This document shows, one piece after another, positions 18,460-27,697 of a DNA stretch of 64,000 nucleotides; the stretch's first letter is position 1; each line of letters starts with the position of its first letter. Both the position numbers and the translations under genes were made by a program. Below the pieces are notes generated by a model. It made no database searches, was not told the origin of the DNA, and was given only the letters and a program-made list of their open reading frames with translations. Source of the stretch: Acidihalobacter ferrooxydans (GTDB lineage Bacteria; Pseudomonadota; Gammaproteobacteria; DSM-5130; Acidihalobacteraceae); contig NZ_CP019434.1 in the NCBI RefSeq assembly GCF_001975725.1, positions 1,633,486 through 1,697,485 of the forward strand, read 5' to 3'.

Positions 18460-19460
18460 ACGACGCTCGTCTCGATGGCGCCACTCGATCCGCGATCCTG
18501 TTGATGAGCCTGGGAGAGCAGGCCGCAGCGGAAGTGATGAAACATATGGGTCCGCGCGAGGTGCAGAAAGTCGGCGAAGCGATGAGTACCCTCAGCCAGG
18601 TTTCGCGTGGGAAGGTGATTCAGGTGCTGGAAAGCTTCATGGAATCGGTCGGGGAACTGACGGATCTCGGTATCGGCAACGAGGACTATCTGCGCAGCGT
18701 TCTGGTGCAGGCACTGGGTGAAGAAAAAGCCGGCGGGATCCTCGACCGGATCACCACCGGTCAGAGATCGCGCGGGCTGGATCAGCTCAAATGGATGGAT
18801 GGTCGGGCGATCGCCGAAATCGTGCGATTCGAGCATCCGCAGATCATCGCGCTGGTGCTGACGCATCTTGATCCGGATCAGGCGGCGGAAGTTCTGCAGC
18901 AGCTGTCTGATAAGCTGCGCTCGGATGTCATCATGCGGATCGCCACGCTGGATACCATTCAGCCACAGGCCATCAGGGAACTGGATCAGGTGCTGGAACA
19001 GCAATTCAGCGGTAGCACCGGCATCAAGACATCCAAGGTGGGCGGTTTGAAAAGCGCCGCGGAAATTCTCAATCACCTCGATTCGAACGCCGAGGAGGCA
19101 GTGCTCAGCCAGATATCGGAGATGGACGAGGCGCTGGCGCACAACATCGAAGACCTGATGTTCGTGTTCGACAACCTGGCCGAACTGGATGACCGTTCCA
19201 TGCAGGCTCTGCTGCGCGAAGTGTCCTCCGAAACGCTGGTCGTCTCACTAAAAGGCGCCGATGAGAAATTGCGTGAGAAAGTGTTCGGCAACATCTCCAA
19301 ACGCGCCGCGGAAATGCTGCGTGACGATCTCGAAACCAAGGGGCCGGTGCGTCTCAGCGAAGTAGAGGTCGCGCAGAAAGAGATACTGGCGATTGCCCGA
19401 CGCATGTCCGATGCCGGCGAAATTACCCTCGGAGGCCAAGGCGGTGATGAATTCCTTTAA
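18456..19460 (+). CDS. fliG: Flagellar motor switch protein FliG
   Basis: FliG converts ion flow through the stator into rotation. The 334-residue protein contains the N-terminal FliF-binding region (ATRSAILLMSLGEQAAAEVM), the middle domain EHPQ motif (RFEHPQIIALVLTHLDPDQA) and the C-terminal torque helix with charged residues (LREVSSETLVVSLKGADEKL, then RAAEMLRDDLE). All conserved blocks are present and the length is typical. The stop is followed immediately by a 143-base palindromic element before fliH. Confidence 0.97.
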   Translation: MNDARLDGATRSAILLMSLGEQAAAEVMKHMGPREVQKVGEAMSTLSQVSRGKVIQVLESFMESVGELTDLGIGNEDYLRSVLVQALGEEKAGGILDRITTGQRSRGLDQLKWMDGRAIAEIVRFEHPQIIALVLTHLDPDQAAEVLQQLSDKLRSDVIMRIATLDTIQPQAIRELDQVLEQQFSGSTGIKTSKVGGLKSAAEILNHLDSNAEEAVLSQISEMDEALAHNIEDLMFVFDNLAELDDRSMQALLREVSSETLVVSLKGADEKLREKVFGNISKRAAEMLRDDLETKGPVRLSEVEVAQKEILAIARRMSDAGEITLGGQGGDEFL

Positions 19461-19603
19461 CAACAGGCTGTTGTTGTCTACTCATGCGGCACGACAGGGC
19501 GCCAAAATCGGATTCTTGTGCTCGTTTACGCGCTGTAAACTGCATTTTTTCGCCCGAATTTTCCTTCTCGCGCAAGCGCCTGAGCGACAACAACAGCCTG
19601 TTG
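19461..19603. repeat. 143-base inverted-repeat element between fliG and fliH
   Basis: CAACAGGCTGTTGTTGTC at 19461-19478 is perfectly complementary to GACAACAACAGCCTGTTG at 19586-19603. A smaller hairpin, GTTTAC...GTAAAC, lies in the middle near 19525. The left arm starts directly after the fliG TAA. It encodes no protein. Its arms share only the short core ACAGGCT with family 1, so it is listed as a separate type. Confidence 0.85.
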
Positions 19604-19628
19604 ACGCCAGGGCAGGAAGACGCACCTG

Positions 19629-20327
19629 ATGGCCGGCAAGATCGTTCCCGGCAACCAGGCTGATCGGGTCAGTCTCTGGCAGGCCCCCATGGTGGGCGGC
19701 TCGGAAACCGCGAAACAGGCGTTCGACAGCAGCGAATCGGCTGTTCCTCCGGCTCCGGCGGAAGAGTCGCCGATGGATACGGATGCCTTGCCGCCTCTCA
19801 TGACGGCCGAAGCGCTGGAAGCCCTGCAGGAAGCCGCCCGGAAAGAAGGCTTTGAGCAGGGCTATGAGGAAGGACTGGCCAGTGGCAGACGGACCGTGGA
19901 ACAGCAGGTTCATGCTTGGCAGGCTTTGCTGGACCACCTGGCCCGACCCCTGGAAGAACTCGATGAACGGGTCGGTCAGGAGCTGATCGCGCTCGCGATC
20001 GCCATGACCCGACAGATCGTCCGGCGTGAGCTCAAAACTGCGCCGGATGAGGTCATTGGCGTTGTGAAGGAGGCTCTCGCGCTGCTGCCCTCGCAGGCGA
20101 GCCAGGTAAAGGTTGACCTGCATCCGGAAGATGCTGCATTGATCCGCCAGACGCTGCCGGAAGGCGAGGGCGAAAAATTCTGGCAGATCGTCGAGAATCC
20201 AGCGCTTACACGCGGCGGGTGCCAGGTGTCTACCGCAAACAGCCAGATCGATGCGACCGTAGAAAAGCGTCTCAATCAAGTCTTCGCGGCCGCTCTGGGG
20301 CACGTCCGCGGCGGTGAGGTTGCATGA
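19629..20327 (+). CDS. fliH: Flagellar export ATPase regulator FliH
   Basis: FliH is the stator-like partner that restrains and positions the FliI ATPase at the C ring. The 232-residue protein contains the family segment EALEALQEAARKEGFEQGYE (near residue 60), which includes the GxxxG-type GFEQGYEEGLASG repeat, followed by coiled coil. The C-terminal domain contains VKVDLHPEDAALI and GGCQVSTANSQIDATVEKRL. AGGAAG lies before the ATG. It overlaps fliI by four bases (ATGA). Confidence 0.93.
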   Translation: MAGKIVPGNQADRVSLWQAPMVGGSETAKQAFDSSESAVPPAPAEESPMDTDALPPLMTAEALEALQEAARKEGFEQGYEEGLASGRRTVEQQVHAWQALLDHLARPLEELDERVGQELIALAIAMTRQIVRRELKTAPDEVIGVVKEALALLPSQASQVKVDLHPEDAALIRQTLPEGEGEKFWQIVENPALTRGGCQVSTANSQIDATVEKRLNQVFAAALGHVRGGEVA

Positions 20328-21778
20328 CCATCAGCGGCGCCGGAGACTTCATCGCCGCCCATCACACGCGCTGGGCGCAAATACTGACCGAGGCGCGCGA
20401 ACGGGCGGCCGGCGCGCAGACTCTGATCGTGGAAGGACGTCTGACCCGCATGGTCGGCCTCACACTGGAGGCTGTCGGACTGGAAATGCCGGTCGGTGGC
20501 CGTTGCGAGATTATCGCCCATCATGCACGTATCGAAGCCGAAGTGGTCGGATTCTCCGGCGATCGGACATTTCTCATGCCGGTGGGCGATATCCGTGGTC
20601 TGACCCCGAATGCAAGCGTCAGGCCGCTCAATACGAACTACCGCATCCCGGTCGGGGCCGGGCTGCTCGGGCGGGTGCTGGACGGAGCCGGGATGCCGCT
20701 GGACGGCAAACCTTTGCCGCCGCTGGAAGACAGCATTGATCTGACCGGCACGCCGATCAACCCGCTGGCTCGCGTCCCGATCCGCGAGCCGCTTGACGTA
20801 GGCATCCGTGCCATCAACGGGCTGCTGACCGTGGGGCGGGGGCAGCGCATGGGACTGTTTGCCGGCAGCGGTGTGGGAAAGAGCGTCCTGTTGGGGATGA
20901 TGACACGCTTTACCGATGCGGACGTGACCGTCGTCGGCCTGATCGGCGAACGTGGCCGGGAGGTAACCGAATTCGTGCAGAGCACGCTGGGCGAGGCCGG
21001 CATGCAGCGAGCGGTGGTCGTCGCCGCCCCGGCGGATGCACCGCCACTGATGCGTCTGCACGGCGCCTGGTACGCCACTGCAATCGCAGAGTATTTCCGG
21101 GCCCAGGGCAAACAGGTGCTGCTGCTGCTCGATTCGCTGACCCGATTCGCCCAGGCACAGCGTGAAATTTCTTTGGCGATCGGCGAGCCGCCGGCCACCA
21201 AGGGCTACACACCTTCGGTTTTTACGCGCCTGCCCCAGCTGGTCGAGCGCGCCGGCAATGGCGTATCCGGAGGCGGCTCGATCACGGCATTTTATACCGT
21301 ACTGGCGGAAGGCGATGACCAGAACGATCCGATTGCCGATGCCGCGCGGGCCATACTCGACGGCCATGTGGTGCTGTCACGCGACATCGCTGAGCGCGGC
21401 CGGTATCCGGCGATCGATGTTGAGGCCTCGATCTCGCGGGTCATGCCCCAGGTGGTGGAGGCAGAGCATTTGGCGAACGCGAGCCAGTTCAAGCAGTTCT
21501 ACGCGGCCTATTCGCAACATCGGGATCTGATCACGGTAGGCGCGTATCAGGCCGGCAGCGATCTTTTAGTGGACGAGGCGATTCGGATCTATCCTCGTCT
21601 GGAGGCGTATCTGCATCAGGATATGCACGATGCGGTCCGGTATGAGCAAAGCGTGACGGACTTGCGCACTTCGGTGGAATCGCAACCCGCGTCGGGCGAA
21701 ACCGACCCGGCGCGGGCGACTGCTGCCGACAATGTGCGCGGTCTGGCCGATTATGTTGCTAACAGAGAGTTGCGATGA
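20324..21778 (+). CDS. fliI: Flagellum-specific export ATPase FliI
   Basis: FliI is the F1-beta-like ATPase that helps unload chaperone-bound export substrates. The 484-residue protein has Walker A AGSGVGKS at residues 180-187, the catalytic GERGREVTEFV segment and Walker B VLLLLDSLTRFAQAQREI. Its N-terminal beta barrel and C-terminal helical domain are of normal length. Start and stop overlap fliH and fliJ respectively by four bases, so the three genes form a tightly coupled unit. Confidence 0.97.
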   Translation: MTISGAGDFIAAHHTRWAQILTEARERAAGAQTLIVEGRLTRMVGLTLEAVGLEMPVGGRCEIIAHHARIEAEVVGFSGDRTFLMPVGDIRGLTPNASVRPLNTNYRIPVGAGLLGRVLDGAGMPLDGKPLPPLEDSIDLTGTPINPLARVPIREPLDVGIRAINGLLTVGRGQRMGLFAGSGVGKSVLLGMMTRFTDADVTVVGLIGERGREVTEFVQSTLGEAGMQRAVVVAAPADAPPLMRLHGAWYATAIAEYFRAQGKQVLLLLDSLTRFAQAQREISLAIGEPPATKGYTPSVFTRLPQLVERAGNGVSGGGSITAFYTVLAEGDDQNDPIADAARAILDGHVVLSRDIAERGRYPAIDVEASISRVMPQVVEAEHLANASQFKQFYAAYSQHRDLITVGAYQAGSDLLVDEAIRIYPRLEAYLHQDMHDAVRYEQSVTDLRTSVESQPASGETDPARATAADNVRGLADYVANRELR

Positions 21779-22212
21779 AACGCAGTCAACGCATCGGGCC
21801 AGCCAGGGAACTGGCCGCCCGGCAAGAGCGAAAGGCAGTGCAGGATCTCGGCCACCAGCTCGAACGGCTCAAACAGGCCAGCCAGCGACTGGAAGAGCTG
21901 CTGAACTGGGAACGTGAATACGCCACCCGACAGCAACAGGGTGTCGCCACAATCAGCCAGTTGCACAGTCATCGCCAATTCATGCTCGAACTCGGACGGG
22001 CCATCGAAGCGCAACGCGTTCTGACGCAGGAAGCCGAACAGTCCGTCGCAAGCGCGCGGGCATCCTGGCAGAGCCGCCAGGCTCAGCATGCTGCCGTCAG
22101 TCGGGTGATCGAGCGTTGCGAAGCCACGGAACGCCGCGCCGACGATCGGCGCGAACAACAGACGCTGGATGAATTCCATTTGGCGCGGTGGACGCATGAG
22201 CGCAAACCCTGA
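21775..22212 (+). CDS. fliJ: Flagellar export protein FliJ
   Basis: FliJ is a small coiled-coil protein that inserts in the FliI hexamer ring and connects it to FlhA. The 145-residue product is almost wholly helical with Gln, Arg, Glu and Ala heptads (LERLKQASQRLEELLNWERE, then IEAQRVLTQEAEQSVASARA), ending with DEFHLARWTHERKP, similar to other FliJ C-termini. It overlaps fliI by four bases and precedes fliK. Confidence 0.92.
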   Translation: MKRSQRIGPARELAARQERKAVQDLGHQLERLKQASQRLEELLNWEREYATRQQQGVATISQLHSHRQFMLELGRAIEAQRVLTQEAEQSVASARASWQSRQAQHAAVSRVIERCEATERRADDRREQQTLDEFHLARWTHERKP

Positions 22213-22213
22213 T

Positions 22214-22229
22214 TGGCCTGAATCCTGCA
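22214..22229 (+). promoter_or_regulatory. Possible sigma-54 promoter of fliK
   Basis: TGGCCTGAATCCTGCA keeps the invariant GG and GC at the correct 12-base distance and matches TGGC...TGCA. It starts two bases after the fliJ stop. A transcript from it would begin near 22240, which favours the ATG at 22269 as the fliK start over the ATG at 22230. Confidence 0.5.
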
Positions 22230-22268
22230 ATGGCATTGCAGTGTCAGCACGCCCAGCCAGGATCGACC

Positions 22269-23369
22269 ATGCCCGCCACCGTCTCGATGACCTTGTCTGC
22301 CCAAAGCCCGCCCGGCGGCAAGGTCGTTAGCGACGCCAGGCCGACCCCGCCGCATGAAGGACAACCGCCCCGACATGAGTTTGCCAAGGCCATGTCGTCA
22401 AGGCAGGCCGGGGCGGGAGAAGCACAAGCGCCGTCGCGCGCCGCCGCCGCGCCCCAGCCGGGCGCTCCAACCGCGGCCGATCATGCCGGGAAAAAAATTT
22501 CCACGCACAAGACGAAAGACGGCAAAGACTTGCCGCCCGAGATCGTGTTGCCCCTGTTTTTGTCGCCTCTGCCGATCACCGCGGGCAGCAAGCTTCCGCG
22601 TTCGCCAAGCGATGGTTCGCCGGCGGCCGGGAACGCGCCCTCTCCGAATGATTCCCAGATCATACGGGCCGAGCTGTTCAAGGACGGAGCATTGCAAGGA
22701 TCGCCAGGCGCCAAAACGGCGCAAGCCGCTACCGACGTATCGGCGCGTCTCGAAGCGAATATCCCGGGATGGCGTGGGCTGCTGGCCTCCGATCAGGACG
22801 GCACCCGGTCTCAGAACCAGGCACCCGCGGCGCCAATGCTTGCGGGAACGGCTCCAGTAACGCCGCCAGGAGCATCCGGGGCGTCGCTGTCTTCGGGGGC
22901 TTTGCCCGCGTTGGCGCTCAATCAGCCCGGCTTCAGCCAGGCATTGAGCGAACGGGTCTTGCTGATGAGCGAACACCAGGGACGGCATCTGGCCCAGATC
23001 CAGTTGAATCCGCCCGAACTCGGGCCGATGCAGATCCAGATCAAAGTGGATGGGCATCATACCCAGGTTCTGTTCCACACCCAGCACAGCGCGGTAGCGG
23101 AAGCCCTGGACGCCTCTCTGCCGAAACTGCGCGAGATGCTGGCGCAGGGTGGGCAGCAAGTCAGCGTCAGTGTTCAGCAACAGGCGGGCGGCTGGCAGGG
23201 CATGGGCGGGCAGGGGCAGCAGCAGGGCTATCGGTCACCCCAGCCATGGGGTTCCGTTTCCGCGACATGGACCGGCGTGTCGCTGACAGCTTCCGTTCTA
23301 CCCGAGCACCCGATCGGTCTGGCCCGCTGGCTGAACAGATCCGCCGGCGCGATCGACGCCTATGTGTGA
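22269..23369 (+). CDS. fliK: Flagellar hook-length control protein FliK
   Basis: FliK measures the hook and switches export specificity from rod/hook to filament proteins. The 366-residue product has a long, Pro/Ala/Ser-rich N-terminal ruler and the C-terminal Flg_hook domain, seen as LAQIQLNPPELGPMQIQIKV followed by HSAVAEALDASLPKLREML. The tail is rich in Gln and Gly. The start at 22269 has AGGA six bases before it; an upstream ATG at 22230 is possible. The next genes lie on the opposite strand, so this closes the fliE operon. Confidence 0.9.
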   Translation: MPATVSMTLSAQSPPGGKVVSDARPTPPHEGQPPRHEFAKAMSSRQAGAGEAQAPSRAAAAPQPGAPTAADHAGKKISTHKTKDGKDLPPEIVLPLFLSPLPITAGSKLPRSPSDGSPAAGNAPSPNDSQIIRAELFKDGALQGSPGAKTAQAATDVSARLEANIPGWRGLLASDQDGTRSQNQAPAAPMLAGTAPVTPPGASGASLSSGALPALALNQPGFSQALSERVLLMSEHQGRHLAQIQLNPPELGPMQIQIKVDGHHTQVLFHTQHSAVAEALDASLPKLREMLAQGGQQVSVSVQQQAGGWQGMGGQGQQQGYRSPQPWGSVSATWTGVSLTASVLPEHPIGLARWLNRSAGAIDAYV

Positions 23370-23389
23370 GCCGGCTGGCGTTTCGTGAA

Positions 23390-24682
23390 TCAGACCAGCA
23401 AGGCTTCTGCTGTGCGACGCCAGGCGGCGATCATTTCCGCTTCCAGCGCGTGCAGCTGATCCAGCTCCGGTTCTCCTGACTGTCGCGCGAAAGCCGCGAT
23501 GGTACGCGCCAGGCGCTCTTCCAGAGCATACAGTTCGGCCGCGGCAGTGACCGCCTCCGGTGGCCAGCCGTCGTGGTCGTCTTCCGTCCGGCTGAAATGG
23601 CGCAGTGGTGCCTCACTCTGCTTGATGGCCGCCTCGCGTGGGCCCGAACGAAGCAGGTTTAAAGCGGTCTCATACCAGCCCCGATGGCTTAGCATGGCCT
23701 GATCGAGCTGCATGACGGGTGGCAGCTTTAACACCGGGGGCGGCGGTTCGGCCACGGCGGGGGGCATCCGGCCTAGCGCCTCCTCCTGAGACTCCAGGTT
23801 CCGGCGCAAGGCATCCAAGGTCTGCGCGAACGATTCCATGTGTGCGTTCAATGAGGCAAAAGCGGTGTTCGCACTGCTCGCGGTGTCGATCGCCTGCCGA
23901 TTGTCCGTGTTCTGCTGGGCGGCCTGGTTCATCATGGCCAGTGTTTCAATCACGCTTTCGAGGCTACCGAGACTGTCCTGAATCCGGCGTATCCCCGTAT
24001 CCACATGGGCGTTCACCCGGCTGACGCCGGCGCCGATGGTTTCGGCGGACTGGCGAATGTCAGTGGCCGCATTCTCGGAATTCTGGGCCAGCTTCTTGAC
24101 CTCATCGGCCACCACGGCGAAGCCGCGTCCGTGTTCGCCGGCGCGGGCAGCCTCGATGGCTGCATTGAGTGCGAGCAGACGCGTCTGTTGGGCAATTTCC
24201 TGCGATTTGCCCGACAGTTTGGTGATGGCATTGGCATCGCGCCGGAATTCTTCCGTGACCGCACGCATGGTATTCATCGCCGTTTCGATCTGATCCATCT
24301 TACCGACCAGCTCAGACATTTGTTCATTGCTATGCTGAACGTGTCGCTTGATACCGCTGGCGAGCGAGGTGGTTTCCTGAAGGTGCTGTGATACGGATTC
24401 GGCGTATCGGGCGAGCAGGCCGACATCATCCCCGAACGCCTGAAGTACCTGCCGGGCCGCTTCCACGGCACGCTTCGATGCCGCGGACATGTCCTGGCCC
24501 GCGGCGCAGCGCTCCAGCGTCTCCAGATGCCGGTCGATGAGCCGGTTGCACCAGCAGGCGTGTTCATCGAACCATTGCTTCCAGCGGGCATCTTCCGGGT
24601 CCGGCAACGATTCCTGTGCAATGGGCCGCCGTTCCTCTTCGGGCTCGCTCAGGCTGGTTTCCTGTTCTGTCGTCATGGGCAT
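23390..24682 (-). CDS. Soluble methyl-accepting chemotaxis-type receptor
   Basis: The 430-residue protein has no membrane segment and no recognisable PAS domain. A helical N-terminus is followed by a chemoreceptor signalling domain with the hairpin tip [20 protein letters not shown] near residue 168, so it should bind CheA through CheV. The C-terminal 100 residues have the layout of a CZB zinc-binding domain ([13 protein letters not shown], then a helix) but lack its Cys-Phe-Gly-x-Trp core and the HxxxH pair, so they look degenerate. It is the last gene of the chemotaxis operon. Its ATG lies four bases after the cheV stop. Confidence 0.87.
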   Translation of the reverse strand: MPMTTEQETSLSEPEEERRPIAQESLPDPEDARWKQWFDEHACWCNRLIDRHLETLERCAAGQDMSAASKRAVEAARQVLQAFGDDVGLLARYAESVSQHLQETTSLASGIKRHVQHSNEQMSELVGKMDQIETAMNTMRAVTEEFRRDANAITKLSGKSQEIAQQTRLLALNAAIEAARAGEHGRGFAVVADEVKKLAQNSENAATDIRQSAETIGAGVSRVNAHVDTGIRRIQDSLGSLESVIETLAMMNQAAQQNTDNRQAIDTASSANTAFASLNAHMESFAQTLDALRRNLESQEEALGRMPPAVAEPPPPVLKLPPVMQLDQAMLSHRGWYETALNLLRSGPREAAIKQSEAPLRHFSRTEDDHDGWPPEAVTAAAELYALEERLARTIAAFARQSGEPELDQLHALEAEMIAAWRRTAEALLV

Positions 24683-24686
24683 GGTC

Positions 24687-25643
24687 TCAAGCAGGTTTGT
24701 GGATCACTCTGGACACGGCCTCGGCCAACGAGTCGGGCTCGAATTTGGGCACGTAGCCGTCGGCGCCGACGGTGCTGGCATGGGCTTCGTTGGCGCTGCC
24801 GGACAGGGATGAGTGGATCACCACCGGGATGGCATGCAAGGCGTCGGATTCTTTGATCTTTCGCGTCAGGGTGAAGCCGTCCATTTCAGGCATCTCGAGA
24901 TCAGTCAGCACCAGCGCTACCTTCTGCGTGATAGGCACCTCCGCTGCCTTGGCATCGTGCGCCAGCGCCTGCAAACGCTCCCAGGCTTCCTGGCCGGTCT
25001 TGGTGCTGATAAACGGCAGGTCCAGGGCGTGCAGGGTTTTTTCGATTTGCGAGCGCGCCACTGCCGAGTCGTCGGCATAGAGAATCACCGCGCCGGGCGG
25101 TATTTCCACCTGATGCGTCCGGCGCATTTCGTCCCCGCTTTTGAAGCGCGAGGGCAGGGTCTGGCGCAGAATGGCTTCCACGTCGAGCACCAGCGCCAGC
25201 CGGGACTGCTCCGGATTCTCATCGAGGCGGGCCAGGCTGGTGACCAGTCCGCCCACGGCCGAGCCTTCCGCCGACAGCACGCGGCTCCATTCCAGCCGGA
25301 CGATTTCATCGACTTCCTCGACCGCGAAGCCCTGGATGGAGCGTTCGTATTCGGTGACGAGCAAAATATTGCGACCCGTGGGCTGGCAATCGACGATAGA
25401 CGGCAGGTCGATCACGGGCACGATCTGACCGCGGATATTAGCTACGCCGAGCACATGCTCCGGCGCACCTGGCATGGGCGTGATCTCCGGCATCACCAGG
25501 GCTTCGCGCACCTTGAACACATTGATGCCGAAATATTCCCGCTGGCCGCTGCGCCGATCCTGACCGAGGCGGAACACCAGCAGTTCGAAGCGGTTGGTGC
25601 CCGCCAGTTTGGTGCGTTCCTCGATGTCCTGCAGGGCGCTCAT
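24687..25643 (-). CDS. cheV: Chemotaxis coupling protein CheV (CheW-REC)
   Basis: CheV couples receptors to CheA like CheW and adds a receiver domain for adaptation. The 318-residue protein has an N-terminal CheW domain ([14 protein letters not shown], and [17 protein letters not shown]) and a C-terminal receiver domain ([18 protein letters not shown], phosphoacceptor Asp in [13 protein letters not shown]). The ATG at 25643 follows GGAGG and gives normal CheV length; the longer open frame upstream overlaps the next receptor gene. No cheW exists in this window, so CheV may be the main coupler of this array. The start overlaps the stop of the receptor gene at 25640. Confidence 0.95.
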   Translation of the reverse strand: MSALQDIEERTKLAGTNRFELLVFRLGQDRRSGQREYFGINVFKVREALVMPEITPMPGAPEHVLGVANIRGQIVPVIDLPSIVDCQPTGRNILLVTEYERSIQGFAVEEVDEIVRLEWSRVLSAEGSAVGGLVTSLARLDENPEQSRLALVLDVEAILRQTLPSRFKSGDEMRRTHQVEIPPGAVILYADDSAVARSQIEKTLHALDLPFISTKTGQEAWERLQALAHDAKAAEVPITQKVALVLTDLEMPEMDGFTLTRKIKESDALHAIPVVIHSSLSGSANEAHASTVGADGYVPKFEPDSLAEAVSRVIHKPA

Positions 25644-26902
25644 GGGGAAACCTCCAGATTCGTTTCGGCATCTGCGGCCAGTTGTTCGAGGCGTTCTACG
25701 AATCGCGCCTTCGCGGATTCGATTTCGCCTGAAAGGCGGTTGACGGTCTGCGCATCGCCGTGTTCGAGAGCGTCCAGCAATGCTCGGGCCGAGGCATGGA
25801 TAGCGGCATGTTCCGATTCGATCTCGCGGAAGCGAGGCAGTCGACTGGCCAGTTTCTGGCCTGCACCGTAATACCATTGGCCGAAGGCGCATTGATGATG
25901 ATCGGGAATATCCTCGGCATGGAGCGAGCGTATGCCCGAGAGCGCTTCATCGATCACTCTGCGCACCAAGACCACATGCGATTGGATGGCGTTGCGCGCG
26001 GTGAGCAGGGTGGCCAGATCGCCGATCTTCTCTACCGAACGCAGGGCGGTACCCAGCGCGGTGTGGGCATGGTCGGCCCCCTGAATCGCTTGCTGACTGG
26101 TTTCGTCGATATCCTCGGCCGCGCCGTGAATACTCTCGATGTTCGCCTGCACTTCGTCGGTTGCCGCCTGCACCCGCCGGGACAGATTGCGCACCTCGTC
26201 GGCGACCACGGCGAAACCACGGCCATGCTCGCCTGCACGGGCGGCCTCAATTGCGGCATTTAGCGCCAGCAGATTGGTCTGATAGGCGATTTCGCGGATG
26301 TTCTGGGCGATTTTGGCGATTGACGTCACCTTGCCCTTGAGCGAATCCACGCCCTGACGGTTTGCCTGGATGGCATCGATAAGGTTTTTCATGGGCTGTT
26401 CGGCCAGGCGCACGCTGTCGATCGCGCCCGATTCGACCCGCCCCAGCCTGTCACTGTCCTGATTGGCGGTCTTCAGGGCGCCGTCGGCCACATGCGCAAT
26501 GAATTCGGCAGACGTAATGTCCCGCCACGAGGCGTGGAAAGCCAGTACCTTTCCCTCAGCGTCGCACAGGGTGGAAAACGACAGTTGGAGCAAGGTGTCT
26601 CCAAGCTTGAGACTGGCGGTGTGGATTGTTCCTGGCGTCGCCGCCAACTCGCGCAGAATGACGCGGATGCGTTCCGGGTCCTTGTGAAACTGGTGAATGG
26701 AGTGGCCCAGGGCAGAGCGGGTGTCTGCATGGCCGGGAAGATATTCGGCGAGTTGCGCATGATAGCGGCCCATGACGTTTAACGCAGTGGGGTTCATGTA
26801 GACGATCCTGTTCTCATAGTCGGGATCGGCCTCGGCCAGCATTTCCATGCTGTCCAGCGGATCGAGGGCCTGTCTCAGCAGGTTCAGAATTTCGGCTTGC
26901 AT
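25640..26902 (-). CDS. Cytoplasmic chemoreceptor: PAS, MCP signalling and CZB zinc-binding domains
   Basis: The 420-residue protein lacks membrane helices. Residues 1-130 form a PAS-like sensor ([19 protein letters not shown], and [13 protein letters not shown]). Residues of about 140-310 form a short receptor signalling domain with [20 protein letters not shown]. Residues of about 320-420 match a CZB domain, with its zinc ligands in [15 protein letters not shown] and SEHAAIH. CZB domains in other receptors respond to zinc or oxidants. The upstream neighbour is a di-iron ODP protein, so this receptor is a good candidate for the partner that relays its signal. The ATG lies 18 bases after the ODP gene. 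Confidence 0.88.
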   Translation of the reverse strand: MQAEILNLLRQALDPLDSMEMLAEADPDYENRIVYMNPTALNVMGRYHAQLAEYLPGHADTRSALGHSIHQFHKDPERIRVILRELAATPGTIHTASLKLGDTLLQLSFSTLCDAEGKVLAFHASWRDITSAEFIAHVADGALKTANQDSDRLGRVESGAIDSVRLAEQPMKNLIDAIQANRQGVDSLKGKVTSIAKIAQNIREIAYQTNLLALNAAIEAARAGEHGRGFAVVADEVRNLSRRVQAATDEVQANIESIHGAAEDIDETSQQAIQGADHAHTALGTALRSVEKIGDLATLLTARNAIQSHVVLVRRVIDEALSGIRSLHAEDIPDHHQCAFGQWYYGAGQKLASRLPRFREIESEHAAIHASARALLDALEHGDAQTVNRLSGEIESAKARFVERLEQLAADAETNLEVSP

Positions 26903-26920
26903 GAAAGGCTCCTTTGGGAT

Positions 26921-27697
26921 TCATTCCTGATTGGCGTCGAGTGCGATACCGACCGGCAGGGCTTCGAACCAGTCGAGGAAACGCTTGACATGCGGGCCGG
27001 CGTAGATGGCGCCATGCTGAGGGCAGAGAACGTCCACCTTCAGCATGCGCATGCGGTCTATCCAGTCTTTTTTAGCCCGGTTGGACGGCATCCAGCGCTG
27101 GTGGAAATAACGCGCACCATGCTGGATGTGATCGGCGAACGCCTTGTCGCCGCCAGCGCCGGCTATGTCGCGCCGGTCGATGAACGGCGCGTGGCCCGGC
27201 GGCAGCAGGGCTGCCCCCACGTCGCCGGAGAAATAGACCCTGGATTCCGGGTCGTATACATGGAAATTGCTGGAAGCGTGCAGATAATGAGCCGGTACGA
27301 ATTCAAGCCGCCGTCCGCCCAGAACCATGTCCAGCCCCTCGTCGGGAATGTCGATGAAGGGCGTGTCGAGCGCACCGTAATGGCGGATGAAGCCGTTCCA
27401 GAGTTTGGGGACATACCATTGCATGTCGGGTTTGCAGGCGGCCCACAAGGGCAGGCTGGAGGCGATGTCCGGGTCCTGGTGCGAGACGAAAGCGGCGCGG
27501 ATGGCCGAGGGCGGTACGATCTCGGTGACTGCGGCGAAGACCTGGGGGAATATCTCGAATCCGCCCGGATCCAGAATCATGGCCTCGCCACGTGACTCGA
27601 CCACGTAGACGTTGGAATCAATGACCCGCTGTTCTTCCTGATCATAGATCACCCACCAGCGGTGATCGCTGGTTTCATAGACCGGTGCGGCTTTCAT
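26921..27697 (-). CDS. ODP-type di-iron metallo-beta-lactamase-fold protein, probable oxygen/iron sensor for chemotaxis
   Basis: The 258-residue protein has the flavo-diiron type beta-lactamase fold without the flavodoxin domain, so it is unlikely to be an oxygen reductase. Candidate iron ligands are His73, Asp75 and Asp77 (SHQDPDIASS), His137 or His140 (PAHYLHASSNF), Asp159 (YFSGDVGAAL) and His228 (CPQHGAIY). This set resembles ODP of Treponema denticola, an iron and oxygen sensor that works with a chemoreceptor. The ATG at 27697 follows GGAGGAG and overlaps the preceding gene by 23 bases, indicating coupling. The position among cheA, receptors and cheV supports a sensory role; the ligand is inferred. 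Confidence 0.82.
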   Translation of the reverse strand: MKAAPVYETSDHRWWVIYDQEEQRVIDSNVYVVESRGEAMILDPGGFEIFPQVFAAVTEIVPPSAIRAAFVSHQDPDIASSLPLWAACKPDMQWYVPKLWNGFIRHYGALDTPFIDIPDEGLDMVLGGRRLEFVPAHYLHASSNFHVYDPESRVYFSGDVGAALLPPGHAPFIDRRDIAGAGGDKAFADHIQHGARYFHQRWMPSNRAKKDWIDRMRMLKVDVLCPQHGAIYAGPHVKRFLDWFEALPVGIALDANQE

